Assembly (NCBI GenBank): GCA_017541025.1
Contig: JAFXZY010000007.1
Span: 1-64,000 of the forward strand
Direction of reading: 5' to 3'
DNA: 64,000 nt
DNA from: Bacteroidaceae bacterium
GTDB lineage: Bacteria; Bacteroidota; Bacteroidia; Bacteroidales; Bacteroidaceae
Positions 18,187 through 25,794 of this stretch are shown here, piece by piece; position 1 is the first letter of the stretch; each line of letters starts with the position of its first letter. The translations under genes were made by a program, and so were the position numbers. The notes under the pieces were generated by a model. It was given only the letters and a program-made list of their open reading frames with translations, ran no database searches and had not been told where the DNA came from.

Positions 18187-18202
18187 TACGAAAGTTGTGC
18201 CA
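18187..18202 (-). promoter_or_regulatory. Possible sigma-54-like promoter element upstream of groES
   Basis: On the minus strand TGGCAC, five bases, then TCGTA resembles the -24/-12 pattern TGGCACN5TTGCA, with the -12 half imperfect. It would start transcription about 40 bases before the groES ATG. Tentative. Confidence 0.3.
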
Positions 18203-18290
18203 AAAAAAGCAACAAGACAAAATGTCACTTTTTAAATGACAAAAACTGACAAGAAGTGCAGATTTATTTGGTGGCTCCGGAAAAAAGATG

Positions 18291-18298
18291 TAAATTTG
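18291..18298 (+). promoter_or_regulatory. -7 promoter box TAAATTTG abutting the greA start codon
   Basis: A perfect TAnnTTTG match with only four bases between it and the ATG at 18303, implying a leaderless or nearly leaderless message. Confidence 0.6.
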
Positions 18299-18302
18299 CA
18301 AA

Positions 18303-18767
18303 ATGGAATATATGTCACAAGAAGGCTACGACAAGATCGTAGAAGAACTGCGCCAACTGGAGCGCGTTGAGCTCCCAAGGGTGAAAGAAGCGATTGCAGA
18401 GGCCAGAGACAAAGGTGACCTCAGCGAGAATTTCGAGTATCATGCTGCCAAGCGAGAGCAGGGGCGTCTGTTGAGTCGCATCCGTTTCAAGCAGCGTGTG
18501 TTGGAATTTGCCCGGGTTATAGATAAATCAAAGCTCGGGGGAGATGGGGTAGGCCTGTTAAGTAAGGTAGAGCTGATTAACCTGGGAAATAACACTAAGA
18601 TGACCTATACCGTGGTCAGTCCGCATGAGGCTAATCTGCCAGAAGGTAAGATTTCTATTAAATCGCCCATAGCTCAGGCATTGCTGAAAAAGAAAGTAGG
18701 CGATGTAGTGGAGGTAAAAGTCCCTGTAGGTACCATTAAACTACGTATAGAAAGCATAACTATATGA
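18303..18767 (+). CDS. greA: Transcription elongation factor GreA
   Basis: A 154-residue GreA. The N-terminal coiled coil that enters the polymerase secondary channel is complete (YDKIVEELRQLERVELPRVKEAIAEARDKGDLSENFEYHAAKREQ; the acidic DLSENFEY tip is the functional part). The C-terminal FKBP-like domain follows (ISIKSPIAQALLKKKVGDVVEVKVPVG). It rescues backtracked RNA polymerase by stimulating transcript cleavage. The stop overlaps the rhamnosidase ATG by four bases, an odd partner for greA but clearly coupled. The start MEYMSQEGYDK matches family starts; the alternative Met at 18312 is less likely. Confidence 0.95.
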   Translation: MEYMSQEGYDKIVEELRQLERVELPRVKEAIAEARDKGDLSENFEYHAAKREQGRLLSRIRFKQRVLEFARVIDKSKLGGDGVGLLSKVELINLGNNTKMTYTVVSPHEANLPEGKISIKSPIAQALLKKKVGDVVEVKVPVGTIKLRIESITI

Positions 18768-21385
18768 GGAAATACGCCATTCTGTTCCTTTTGGTTCTCG
18801 CTCTGCCCATATTGTCGCAGGCTCAACTGAAGGTATGCTCGCTCAGGGTGGAACATTGTGTAAACCCCAGCGTGGTAGATGTGCCGCATCCACGTTTCTC
18901 GTGGATAAACGAACCTAAGAACGAACAGGTGAAGGGTCAGCGGCAGACGGCTTACCGCATTGTGGTGGCCTCTTCCGAGGAGAAACTGAACAAGGGAAAG
19001 TACGACCTGTGGGACAGCGGCCGCGTACCTTCTGATGTCAGCGTGCTTGTGCCATACGCCGGTCGCGAACTGACCTCCGGGCAGGATTGCTATTGGAAAG
19101 TGCAAACATGGGACGTTCAGGGAAAACGTTCCAAATGGAGTCCTACTGCTCATTGGGGGATGGGCTTGCTGAAGCCCGAAGAATGGCATGCCCAATGGAT
19201 TACAGCCCGCCAGGCACAGGGTGCTCCGCTTTTCCGTAAGGCTTTCAACCTGAACCGTAAGGTGCAGAAGGCAAAGGCATACGTTACTGCCGGAGGCTAC
19301 TTCGAGCTATACGTAAACGGTCAAAGGGTAGGAGAGGACCTATTGGTTCCCAACTTCACCAACTATACCACTCGTGATGGAATAGATAAGGGCGGCATAG
19401 CCATAGAGAATCGCTTTACAGCCTATCGTGTTCTTTACCTTTCCTATGATGTCACTCGCCTGTTGCAAAGCGGACGCAATGCCATCGGTGCTATGTTGGG
19501 CGACGGCTTTTATCGTTCTACCAGTTACCATGTAGGAGCCTTCGGAGAACCTTGTCTGCTCTGTCAGTTGGAGGTGACCTACGATGATGGAACAAAGGAA
19601 CGCATCTGTACCGACGAAACTTGGCTCACCCGTCCCTCGGCTATCACCCTGACAGGTGTTTATGACGGTGAAGTGTATGATGCCCGATTGGAAACGCCCC
19701 ATTGGGCGGAGGCCGGTTGCAACGAAAGCAGTTGGCATCCTGTACAGAAAGCGGTTGCTCCTGTTGGACAGCTTACCGCCCATACCTCGCCCACTGACCG
19801 CATTACCGAGGTTCTGCAACCCATCAAGGTGGAGAATCAGGACAGCGTAATAGTGGTGACTTTCGAGAAAGAGATTGCCGGATGGGTCCGACTGAAAGAC
19901 ATCCTTGGTACAGAAGGTCAGAAGGTGAAGGTTGAATATATCAGCGAGTCGCCTCTGGGAATAGAGGAATATTATTGTAATGGTTCACGCGATGGCGAAA
20001 CTTATGCGCCCCGATTCACTTGGTATGTCTTCTCGCAAGTAAAGATACATGGTCTTAACAGCCTCACAGCCCAGCAGATTCAGGCAGAGGCCGTGAATAC
20101 CGATGTGCCCCTTTCTTCTGAGTTTTACTGCAGTCATCCGCTGCTCAATAAAATCAATAGCATCTGGCAGCGGTCGCAATTGGACAATATGCATGGCTGT
20201 ATAGCCAGCGACTGTCCGCACCGCGAACGTCTCCCTTATACGGGCGACGGACAGATAGCTGCCGCTATGGTGATGCTGAACTTTGATGCCGCAGCATTCT
20301 ATCAGAAATGGCTACAGGATATGCGCGATGCCCAGAATCCGGTCAGCGGTTATGTTCCCAATGGTGCTCCCTGGCAGCCTACCTGTGGGGGAGGCGTAGC
20401 TTGGGGTGCCGCCATGAATGTCATTCCCTGGGAATATTACCTGCAGTATGGCGACCTTCAGCAACTCCGTCTCTGCTACCAGCCTATGCGCGACCAGGTA
20501 CGGCACATGCTCACGTGGCTTACACCCGAGGGTACTATGTTTCAGCAGAAACTCAACTACGAGTCGGGCGAACCTTGCTACTGGCTCAATCTGGGCGACT
20601 GGGTTCCGCCGTACGAAAATCCATCTGACGAGATTGTTCATACCTTCTATCTTTGGCTCTGTTCCACCAATACGGCAAATGCCGCCAAGGTCTTAGGGGA
20701 TGAGGCCGGTTATAGGGAATTCCACAATATTGCACAGCGCACTTGGGAAGCTTTCCACCGTAAGTTCTACGATGCAGAAAAATGTTCCTATGGTGACTTC
20801 GGACCTAATATCCTGGCTCTATATATGGGAGTGCCGGAAGGCCGTAAGGATGCCGTGATAAAAACCTTGCGCCACGAGATTATGGATGTTCACGGCGGAC
20901 ATATCAATACCGGTTTTGTTACTACCAAGTTTTTCTTCGAGACCCTTACGGATAATGGCTTGCACGATGTGGCCGCAACAGCCATCCTGAAAACCGATTA
21001 CCCCAGTTACGGCCATTGGATAGAACAGGGGGCAACTGTTACTTGGGAGCAATGGGACGGACAGAATTCGCACAACCATCCTATGTTTGGCGGGGGGCTT
21101 ACGTGGCTGGCCCGCCGGTTGGCTGGTGTGAATGTAACTACGGAGGGAGCAGGCTATCGTCACTTCGAGGTTCGTCCCGTTCCTGCTGTCGGAGTCGATA
21201 CGGTCTTCTATTCCCAGCACACACCGCAGGGCCTGCTCTCGTCTCGCGTCATCAGTCACGACGGGAAACTCCGTTCTGTGGAGGTCCGTGTTCCTGTTGG
21301 CAGTACGGCCACCGTCTGTTTGCCTAACGACACCATTCAGGTGCAGCAGGGAAGGTATCGATGGAGCGTTAACGAAGGCCTATAA
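18764..21385 (+). CDS. Alpha-L-rhamnosidase (GH78)
   Basis: An 873-residue exported glycosidase. Signal peptide 1-20 (ends LSQAQ). Residues ~25-125 form the N-terminal fibronectin-like domain (HPRFSWINEP, YWKVQTWDVQG), residues ~140-330 the carbohydrate-binding jelly roll (FRKAFNLNRKVQKAKAYVTAGGYFELYVNG), and ~445-790 the (alpha/alpha)6 catalytic barrel. The catalytic signature is SDCPHRERLPYTGDGQ (~480), the family's DCPqRdERlGWtGD motif. It releases rhamnose from plant pectin or glycosides in the periplasm or at the cell surface. It is coupled to greA by an ATGA overlap and is not in a SusCD locus. Confidence 0.9.
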   Translation: MRKYAILFLLVLALPILSQAQLKVCSLRVEHCVNPSVVDVPHPRFSWINEPKNEQVKGQRQTAYRIVVASSEEKLNKGKYDLWDSGRVPSDVSVLVPYAGRELTSGQDCYWKVQTWDVQGKRSKWSPTAHWGMGLLKPEEWHAQWITARQAQGAPLFRKAFNLNRKVQKAKAYVTAGGYFELYVNGQRVGEDLLVPNFTNYTTRDGIDKGGIAIENRFTAYRVLYLSYDVTRLLQSGRNAIGAMLGDGFYRSTSYHVGAFGEPCLLCQLEVTYDDGTKERICTDETWLTRPSAITLTGVYDGEVYDARLETPHWAEAGCNESSWHPVQKAVAPVGQLTAHTSPTDRITEVLQPIKVENQDSVIVVTFEKEIAGWVRLKDILGTEGQKVKVEYISESPLGIEEYYCNGSRDGETYAPRFTWYVFSQVKIHGLNSLTAQQIQAEAVNTDVPLSSEFYCSHPLLNKINSIWQRSQLDNMHGCIASDCPHRERLPYTGDGQIAAAMVMLNFDAAAFYQKWLQDMRDAQNPVSGYVPNGAPWQPTCGGGVAWGAAMNVIPWEYYLQYGDLQQLRLCYQPMRDQVRHMLTWLTPEGTMFQQKLNYESGEPCYWLNLGDWVPPYENPSDEIVHTFYLWLCSTNTANAAKVLGDEAGYREFHNIAQRTWEAFHRKFYDAEKCSYGDFGPNILALYMGVPEGRKDAVIKTLRHEIMDVHGGHINTGFVTTKFFFETLTDNGLHDVAATAILKTDYPSYGHWIEQGATVTWEQWDGQNSHNHPMFGGGLTWLARRLAGVNVTTEGAGYRHFEVRPVPAVGVDTVFYSQHTPQGLLSSRVISHDGKLRSVEVRVPVGSTATVCLPNDTIQVQQGRYRWSVNEGL

Positions 21386-21454
21386 CCTATGTAAATGGCA
21401 TTAACTCCCGGTTATTAACAAAATACTCCTAACCTATAAACTCACCAAATAATA

Positions 21455-22678
21455 ATGACTACGAACATTACAATCAACGGCAATGACGTGACCATCATTT
21501 TTGATGGCCGGTTAGACACTGCTACATCGGCAGAAACCAATGCCGCAATTAATGAACAATTATCAATTATCAGTTCACAATTGTCAATTGTCAGTCTAAC
21601 CTGCGATGCCACCCGTTTGGTTTATATTTCCAGTTCAGGTTTGCGCATCTTACTCTCATTGGTGAAGAAATATAAGAACTTCAAGGTGATAGGCGTCCAG
21701 CCACAGGTGTATGAAGTGCTTGAAACGACGCGTTTCACACAAATTATGACCATAGAACGAGCTATGCGTCTGCTGAGTGTAGAAGGCTGTCGGCTCATTG
21801 GTATAGGCGGAGTGGGAAAGGTGTACCGTCTGGATGGAGATACCATAATCAAGGTCTTCCGCGAGGGAACTACCATGGACGAGGTGCGGAGGGAGATTAT
21901 GCTGTCTAAAGAGGCCTTTGTGCTGGGAATGCCAACGGCAATATCATTCGACATAGTAAAGGTGAAACCGCAGAAAGAAGGCGGAGAGGAGTGCTACGGT
22001 CTGGTTTACGAATTGCTGAAGGCCCAGACGCTGAGTACATACGTAAAAAAACACCCCAGTCAGTTGGATGACTGTGCCAGAAAGTATGCAGATCTCTTTA
22101 TGCAACTTCATCAAATAGAGGTTCCTTCAGTATGTAATGTGCCTTCGGCTATAGAAAATGAGCGAAAGCAGGTAGAGCATATCCGTCGCTACTTTCCTGA
22201 GGAGAGTATAAAAATGCTGCTTAATATTTTGGACTACATACCAGCAGGCAACCGTCTGTTGCACATGGATCTGCAAACCAAGAATGCCATGATGCAGGAA
22301 GGTGAGTTAATGCTGATTGATATGGGTGAGGTCGGCTACGGACATCCGTTGCTGGATCTGGGACATGCCTACTCTGCAATGGTGAATTTTGTGGGCGATT
22401 ATGAAAAGACCATAGGTATTCCCCGCGAGGTTGGAAAGCGCCTGTGGGATAAGGCAATGGAATACTACATGGATGGTCTCCCTGCAGATGTGGCTGCCCA
22501 ACGTAGGGAACAGATTGCAGTGGTATCGTGTATCAGGAAATTCAGCTGGCTCTCTCTCTCCGATTCCTTTCCCCAACCGCTGATACAGGAATGCCAAAGC
22601 CTGTTCGACGGAACCGTAGCCAAGCGTTACGACTATATTATGGATGTATGCAAGACATTTAAGGACTGGACATTATGA
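21455..22678 (+). CDS. STAS domain fused to an aminoglycoside-phosphotransferase-like kinase
   Basis: A 407-residue two-domain protein. Residues 1-105 are a STAS domain of the anti-anti-sigma type (ITINGNDVTIIFDGRLDT, then the phospho-acceptor region YISSSGLRILLSL, with Ser in the DSSGL position). Residues ~110-400 are an APH/choline-kinase-like fold: glycine-rich loop GIGGVGKVYRLDG, ATP lysine in TIIKVF, catalytic loop LLHMDLQTKN (HxDxxxxN) and metal site LIDMGEVGYGHPLLDLG. I recall this kinase type as the TIGR02172 paralogous family. Its stop overlaps the PP2C gene by four bases. The arrangement suggests that kinase and substrate of a partner switch share one chain; this is inference. A 42-bp heptamer array (21557-21598) is inserted in the STAS domain. 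Confidence 0.8.
   Translation: MTTNITINGNDVTIIFDGRLDTATSAETNAAINEQLSIISSQLSIVSLTCDATRLVYISSSGLRILLSLVKKYKNFKVIGVQPQVYEVLETTRFTQIMTIERAMRLLSVEGCRLIGIGGVGKVYRLDGDTIIKVFREGTTMDEVRREIMLSKEAFVLGMPTAISFDIVKVKPQKEGGEECYGLVYELLKAQTLSTYVKKHPSQLDDCARKYADLFMQLHQIEVPSVCNVPSAIENERKQVEHIRRYFPEESIKMLLNILDYIPAGNRLLHMDLQTKNAMMQEGELMLIDMGEVGYGHPLLDLGHAYSAMVNFVGDYEKTIGIPREVGKRLWDKAMEYYMDGLPADVAAQRREQIAVVSCIRKFSWLSLSDSFPQPLIQECQSLFDGTVAKRYDYIMDVCKTFKDWTL
21557..21598 (+). repeat. Six 7-bp units in frame inside the STAS domain
   Basis: The 42 bases divide exactly into CAATTAT twice, CAGTTCA, CAATTGT twice and CAGTCTA. That is 14 codons, giving residues around QLSIISSQLSIVS. Confidence 0.8.
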
Positions 22679-24435
22679 AATCAAGATACAGTGTTGCTAT
22701 AATTGTAACGGTAGCGATTCTACTGGAACTAATCTCAGCCATCCAAATTATGTTTTCCCGTCGAGCTATACATAATGAGGTGGTGCACAGAGCCCAGACC
22801 GAGTTACATGTAAAGAATCTGGAGATTCAGAAGGTAATGGTGGCAGTAGAGACCGCCATCCACAACTCAATATGGGAGATGGAAGCTTCGTTGGCACATC
22901 CCGATTCACTTTATTCTATTGCCCGTAGAGTGCTAGAACAAAATCCTACCATGGTGGGTGTGGGAATGATGTTCACGCCCGACTACTATCCGCAGAAAGG
23001 CCATTGGTTTGAACCCTATGTGACTCGTCGCGCAGATGGCAGCATCGAGGAGGCTCAGATAGGCAACGCTTCACACAACTATCTGGAAAGCGAATTCTTT
23101 GTGAACGGCATGAAGGCAGGTGAAGGCAGGTGGAGCGATCCGTATTTCGATGATGCCGGAGCACGCATGATGCTCTGCACTTATACTGTTCCTGTGCGTA
23201 ATAGTAAAGGGGAGACGGTTGCCCTGATGGGGGCTGATGTGTCGCTCAACTGGCTTTCTAAAGTCATAAATGCCAGACAAATCTATCCTAACAGTTATAA
23301 TCTGGTTCTCTCGCGCAAAGGATTGGTTCTGGTAGCGCCAAATGAAAGTTACATCTTAAACCGCACCATTCAGCAAATCACCGCTAATGCTTCTGACACC
23401 ACTGTACATTATATAAACAGGCAGATGATGAGCGGACATAGCGGCTATAACAAGATTAGGGGTATGGACGGGAAAAAGAAAATGGTTTTCTATGCTCCTG
23501 TCGATGGTAAAACAGGCTGGTCCATGTCTGTAGTTTGCAACGAAAGCGACATATTTGCAGGTCTGCGAAGGTTGGGCGCCTATCTGATACTGTTTGGTCT
23601 GGTAGGTTTGGCATTGCTGTGCTATATTGTGTATCGTACGGCCCGCAGTGCCCGTTCGCTGCGCGAGGCTACTGCAGAAAAAGAACGCATAGGCAGTGAG
23701 CTGCGCATTGCCCGTGATATTCAGCAAAGCATGGTGCCTAAGTCGTTCCCGCCCTATCCTGAACGTAAGGATGTGGACATATTTGCATCACTGGAACCAG
23801 CCAAAGAGGTTGGTGGCGACCTGTACGATTTTAACATCCGTGACGGCAAGCTATTCTTCTGCATAGGCGACGTGTCTGGCAAGGGTGTGCCTGCTGCACT
23901 GGTAATGGCTGTTACACGTAGCCTGTTCCGCATTGTTTCGGATCATGAGGACCAACCGGAAGTTATAGTTATGGATATCAACGAGTCGTTGGCTGAAATG
24001 AACGATTCAGATATGTTTGTCACTCTTTTTGTTGGTGTACTGGAGTTGTCTACAGGTTTGTTGCGCTATTGTAATGCCGGACACGAAGACCCTCTGCTTA
24101 TAGGCAAAGGCGTGGGTGTGTTACCTTCCAATTCTAACATCCCAGTGGGTGTAATGTCAGGGTGGAAATACATTGGACATGAGGCACTCGTATATCCGGG
24201 AACCACCATCTTTATGTATACCGACGGACTGACTGAGGCAGAGGATATTACCCATGCACAGTTTGGAAGGCAGCGTATTTCCAAGGTGGCCCGGCAAACA
24301 TTTGCTGCCAATAAGTATGACCCTGAATCCATTATAGTGGCTCAGACAGAAGCCTTGCATCAGTTTGTACGCAATGCAGAGCAGAGCGATGACCTTACGA
24401 TGTTGTCGATACGCTTTAATGGAGTTTTTGCATAA
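22675..24435 (+). CDS. Sensor-linked PP2C (SpoIIE/RsbU-type) serine phosphatase
   Basis: A 586-residue membrane phosphatase. Transmembrane helix 1 at ~8-28, a periplasmic Cache-like sensor at ~45-285 (VGVGMMFTPDYYPQKGHWFEPYV, ALMGADVSLNWLSKVI), helix 2 at ~300-322, a short coiled linker (AEKERIGSELRIARDIQQSMVP), then the PP2C domain (~345-586). All metal-binding Asp motifs are present: EVGGDLYDF, CIGDVSGKGVPAALVMA, FMYTDGLTEAED and QSDDLTML. In RsbU/SpoIIE systems such enzymes dephosphorylate STAS proteins. Its gene overlaps that of the STAS-kinase fusion, which is therefore the obvious substrate. Confidence 0.9.
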   Translation: MKSRYSVAIIVTVAILLELISAIQIMFSRRAIHNEVVHRAQTELHVKNLEIQKVMVAVETAIHNSIWEMEASLAHPDSLYSIARRVLEQNPTMVGVGMMFTPDYYPQKGHWFEPYVTRRADGSIEEAQIGNASHNYLESEFFVNGMKAGEGRWSDPYFDDAGARMMLCTYTVPVRNSKGETVALMGADVSLNWLSKVINARQIYPNSYNLVLSRKGLVLVAPNESYILNRTIQQITANASDTTVHYINRQMMSGHSGYNKIRGMDGKKKMVFYAPVDGKTGWSMSVVCNESDIFAGLRRLGAYLILFGLVGLALLCYIVYRTARSARSLREATAEKERIGSELRIARDIQQSMVPKSFPPYPERKDVDIFASLEPAKEVGGDLYDFNIRDGKLFFCIGDVSGKGVPAALVMAVTRSLFRIVSDHEDQPEVIVMDINESLAEMNDSDMFVTLFVGVLELSTGLLRYCNAGHEDPLLIGKGVGVLPSNSNIPVGVMSGWKYIGHEALVYPGTTIFMYTDGLTEAEDITHAQFGRQRISKVARQTFAANKYDPESIIVAQTEALHQFVRNAEQSDDLTMLSIRFNGVFA

Positions 24436-24462
24436 TAAAACTAACTTAAAAACGATAATAAG

Positions 24463-25119
24463 ATGAAAAAGAACTTTTTTAAATTGGCCTTCGTGGCCTT
24501 TGGAATGATGCTTTGCACTAATGCAAATGCGCAGCTGAGTGATATACTGAAGAACGCCGCTGGTACAGCCATAGACCAAGCAACAGGCAATTCCACTATC
24601 GGCAAAGTTGCAGGCGACCTACTTGGAAACCTGTTAGGTACCACCGATGTATCAGAAAAGAGTCTGGTGGGCACATGGACTTACTCCCAACCTGGCGTAG
24701 CCTTTGAGAGTGAGGATGTATTATCCAACATAGGCACCAGCGTAGTTAGCAGCAAGGTGGAGAAGACAATGCAGAACGGCCTAACCAAGGTGGGCTTTAC
24801 AAGCGGCAAGGTAGTAATGACGTTAAACGAGGACAAAACAGGGACAATCACATACAACGGGAAGTCTGCAAAGATTAACTGGGCTGTAGATGGCACAAAT
24901 CTGAAACTGACCTTCCCCCTGCTTAATCAAGGTGTTACCATGAATACTAAACTGACGGGTAATGAACTTCAGGTAGCGATGAAATCCGATAAATTGCTGT
25001 CACTGGTCAATGCCATCACATCAAAAGTCGGTACCGTTAACAGCACATTAGGTACCCTGAATACCCTGACCAAGAACGTAAAGGGAATGTATATGGGATT
25101 GAAATTTACGAAGAAATAA
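24463..25119 (+). CDS. DUF4923 family exported protein
   Basis: A 218-residue exported protein. Signal peptide 1-24 (ends NANAQ), an amphipathic N-terminal stretch (LSDILKNAAGTAIDQATGN), then a lipocalin-like small barrel starting LVGTWTYSQPGVAFES and continuing GKVVMTLNEDKTGTITYNGK, WAVDGTNLKLTF. This matches the Bacteroidales DUF4923 family, whose function is unknown. It lies 27 bp after the PP2C gene and may be cotranscribed with the partner-switch pair, but the family is also found elsewhere, so a functional link is weak. Confidence 0.75.
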   Translation: MKKNFFKLAFVAFGMMLCTNANAQLSDILKNAAGTAIDQATGNSTIGKVAGDLLGNLLGTTDVSEKSLVGTWTYSQPGVAFESEDVLSNIGTSVVSSKVEKTMQNGLTKVGFTSGKVVMTLNEDKTGTITYNGKSAKINWAVDGTNLKLTFPLLNQGVTMNTKLTGNELQVAMKSDKLLSLVNAITSKVGTVNSTLGTLNTLTKNVKGMYMGLKFTKK

Positions 25120-25124
25120 GACCA

Positions 25125-25277
25125 GCCCCCTCCCCGTCCCTCCCCCGAGGAGGAGGGAGTAAGAGGCGCTTCTTATACCAGAAAAGGTTAGACATATGTC
25201 TAACCTTTTCTGCGTTTATATAGAAAAATGTCAAGGAAATATCCCCCTCCTCCTCGGGGGAGGGACGGGAAGGGGGC
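25125..25277. repeat. Nested inverted repeats between convergent genes
   Basis: Outer arms 25125-25159 and 25242-25277 are ~35-bp near-perfect inverted copies of the GC-rich element. Between them, 25180-25211 is a perfect 32-bp palindrome centred on CATATG (half-site AGAAAAGGTTAGAC). It separates the DUF4923 gene from the minus-strand gene ending at 25281 and probably terminates transcription in both directions. Confidence 0.85.
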
Positions 25278-25280
25278 TTT

Positions 25281-25724
25281 TTATTCCTCCTTCATCAGAT
25301 CCTCGAAGAATTTATCCAGATCTTCCTCGAAACCTTCCAGCAACTGATGGTCTAAGACCACCGTCTCTTCCTTATCTATAATAACAAGGTCCTGCAGGGT
25401 TTCGTGGTCCTCGTCTATCAGCACAAAGGAGAAAGGCTGCAGGATACTCATCTTCTCCACTTCAGAACGTAAGTTCTGAATACACTTGCGTAGGATAGAA
25501 GCCACCTGATTATAGAAGTCTTCTTCCTTGCTCTTTATCCATTCTTCTACTACACAACGGTCCAACTCTTCGTCGTCATCGTTGTAGGTGCGTATCTCAC
25601 CCGTGTAATTACTAACCAGCATGTGTATGTCGGTCATCAAAGGATCAGCATCCTGTGGAAACTTGGCAATCACCTTCCTAAGTGCTCGCTCAATCTGCTG
25701 AATGGTTTGCTGTGAGGCTTTCAT
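25281..25724 (-). CDS. Conserved acidic protein of unknown function
   Basis: A 147-residue soluble, strongly acidic protein. An N-terminal helical part (QQTIQQIERALRKVIAKFP) is followed by DIHMLVSNYTGEIRTYNDDDEELD and ends in an Asp/Glu-rich helix (GFEEDLDKFFEDLMKEE). No signal peptide or catalytic motif. It lies 70 bp downstream of secA in the same direction, separated by 6-bp and 7-bp repeats (25744-25794), so it could be cotranscribed with it. I do not recognise the family. Confidence 0.65.
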   Translation of the reverse strand: MKASQQTIQQIERALRKVIAKFPQDADPLMTDIHMLVSNYTGEIRTYNDDDEELDRCVVEEWIKSKEEDFYNQVASILRKCIQNLRSEVEKMSILQPFSFVLIDEDHETLQDLVIIDKEETVVLDHQLLEGFEEDLDKFFEDLMKEE

Positions 25725-25740
25725 GGAGTTTTGCTTTAAT

Positions 25741-25794
25741 TTTAACGTAAACGATAACGATAACGTTAACTAATATTTCTCAATTCTCAATTTG
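25741..25794. repeat. 6-bp and 7-bp repeat units between secA and its downstream gene
   Basis: AACGAT/AACGTT hexamers (25750-25772) followed by two TTCTCAA heptamers (25777-25790). Confidence 0.6.
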
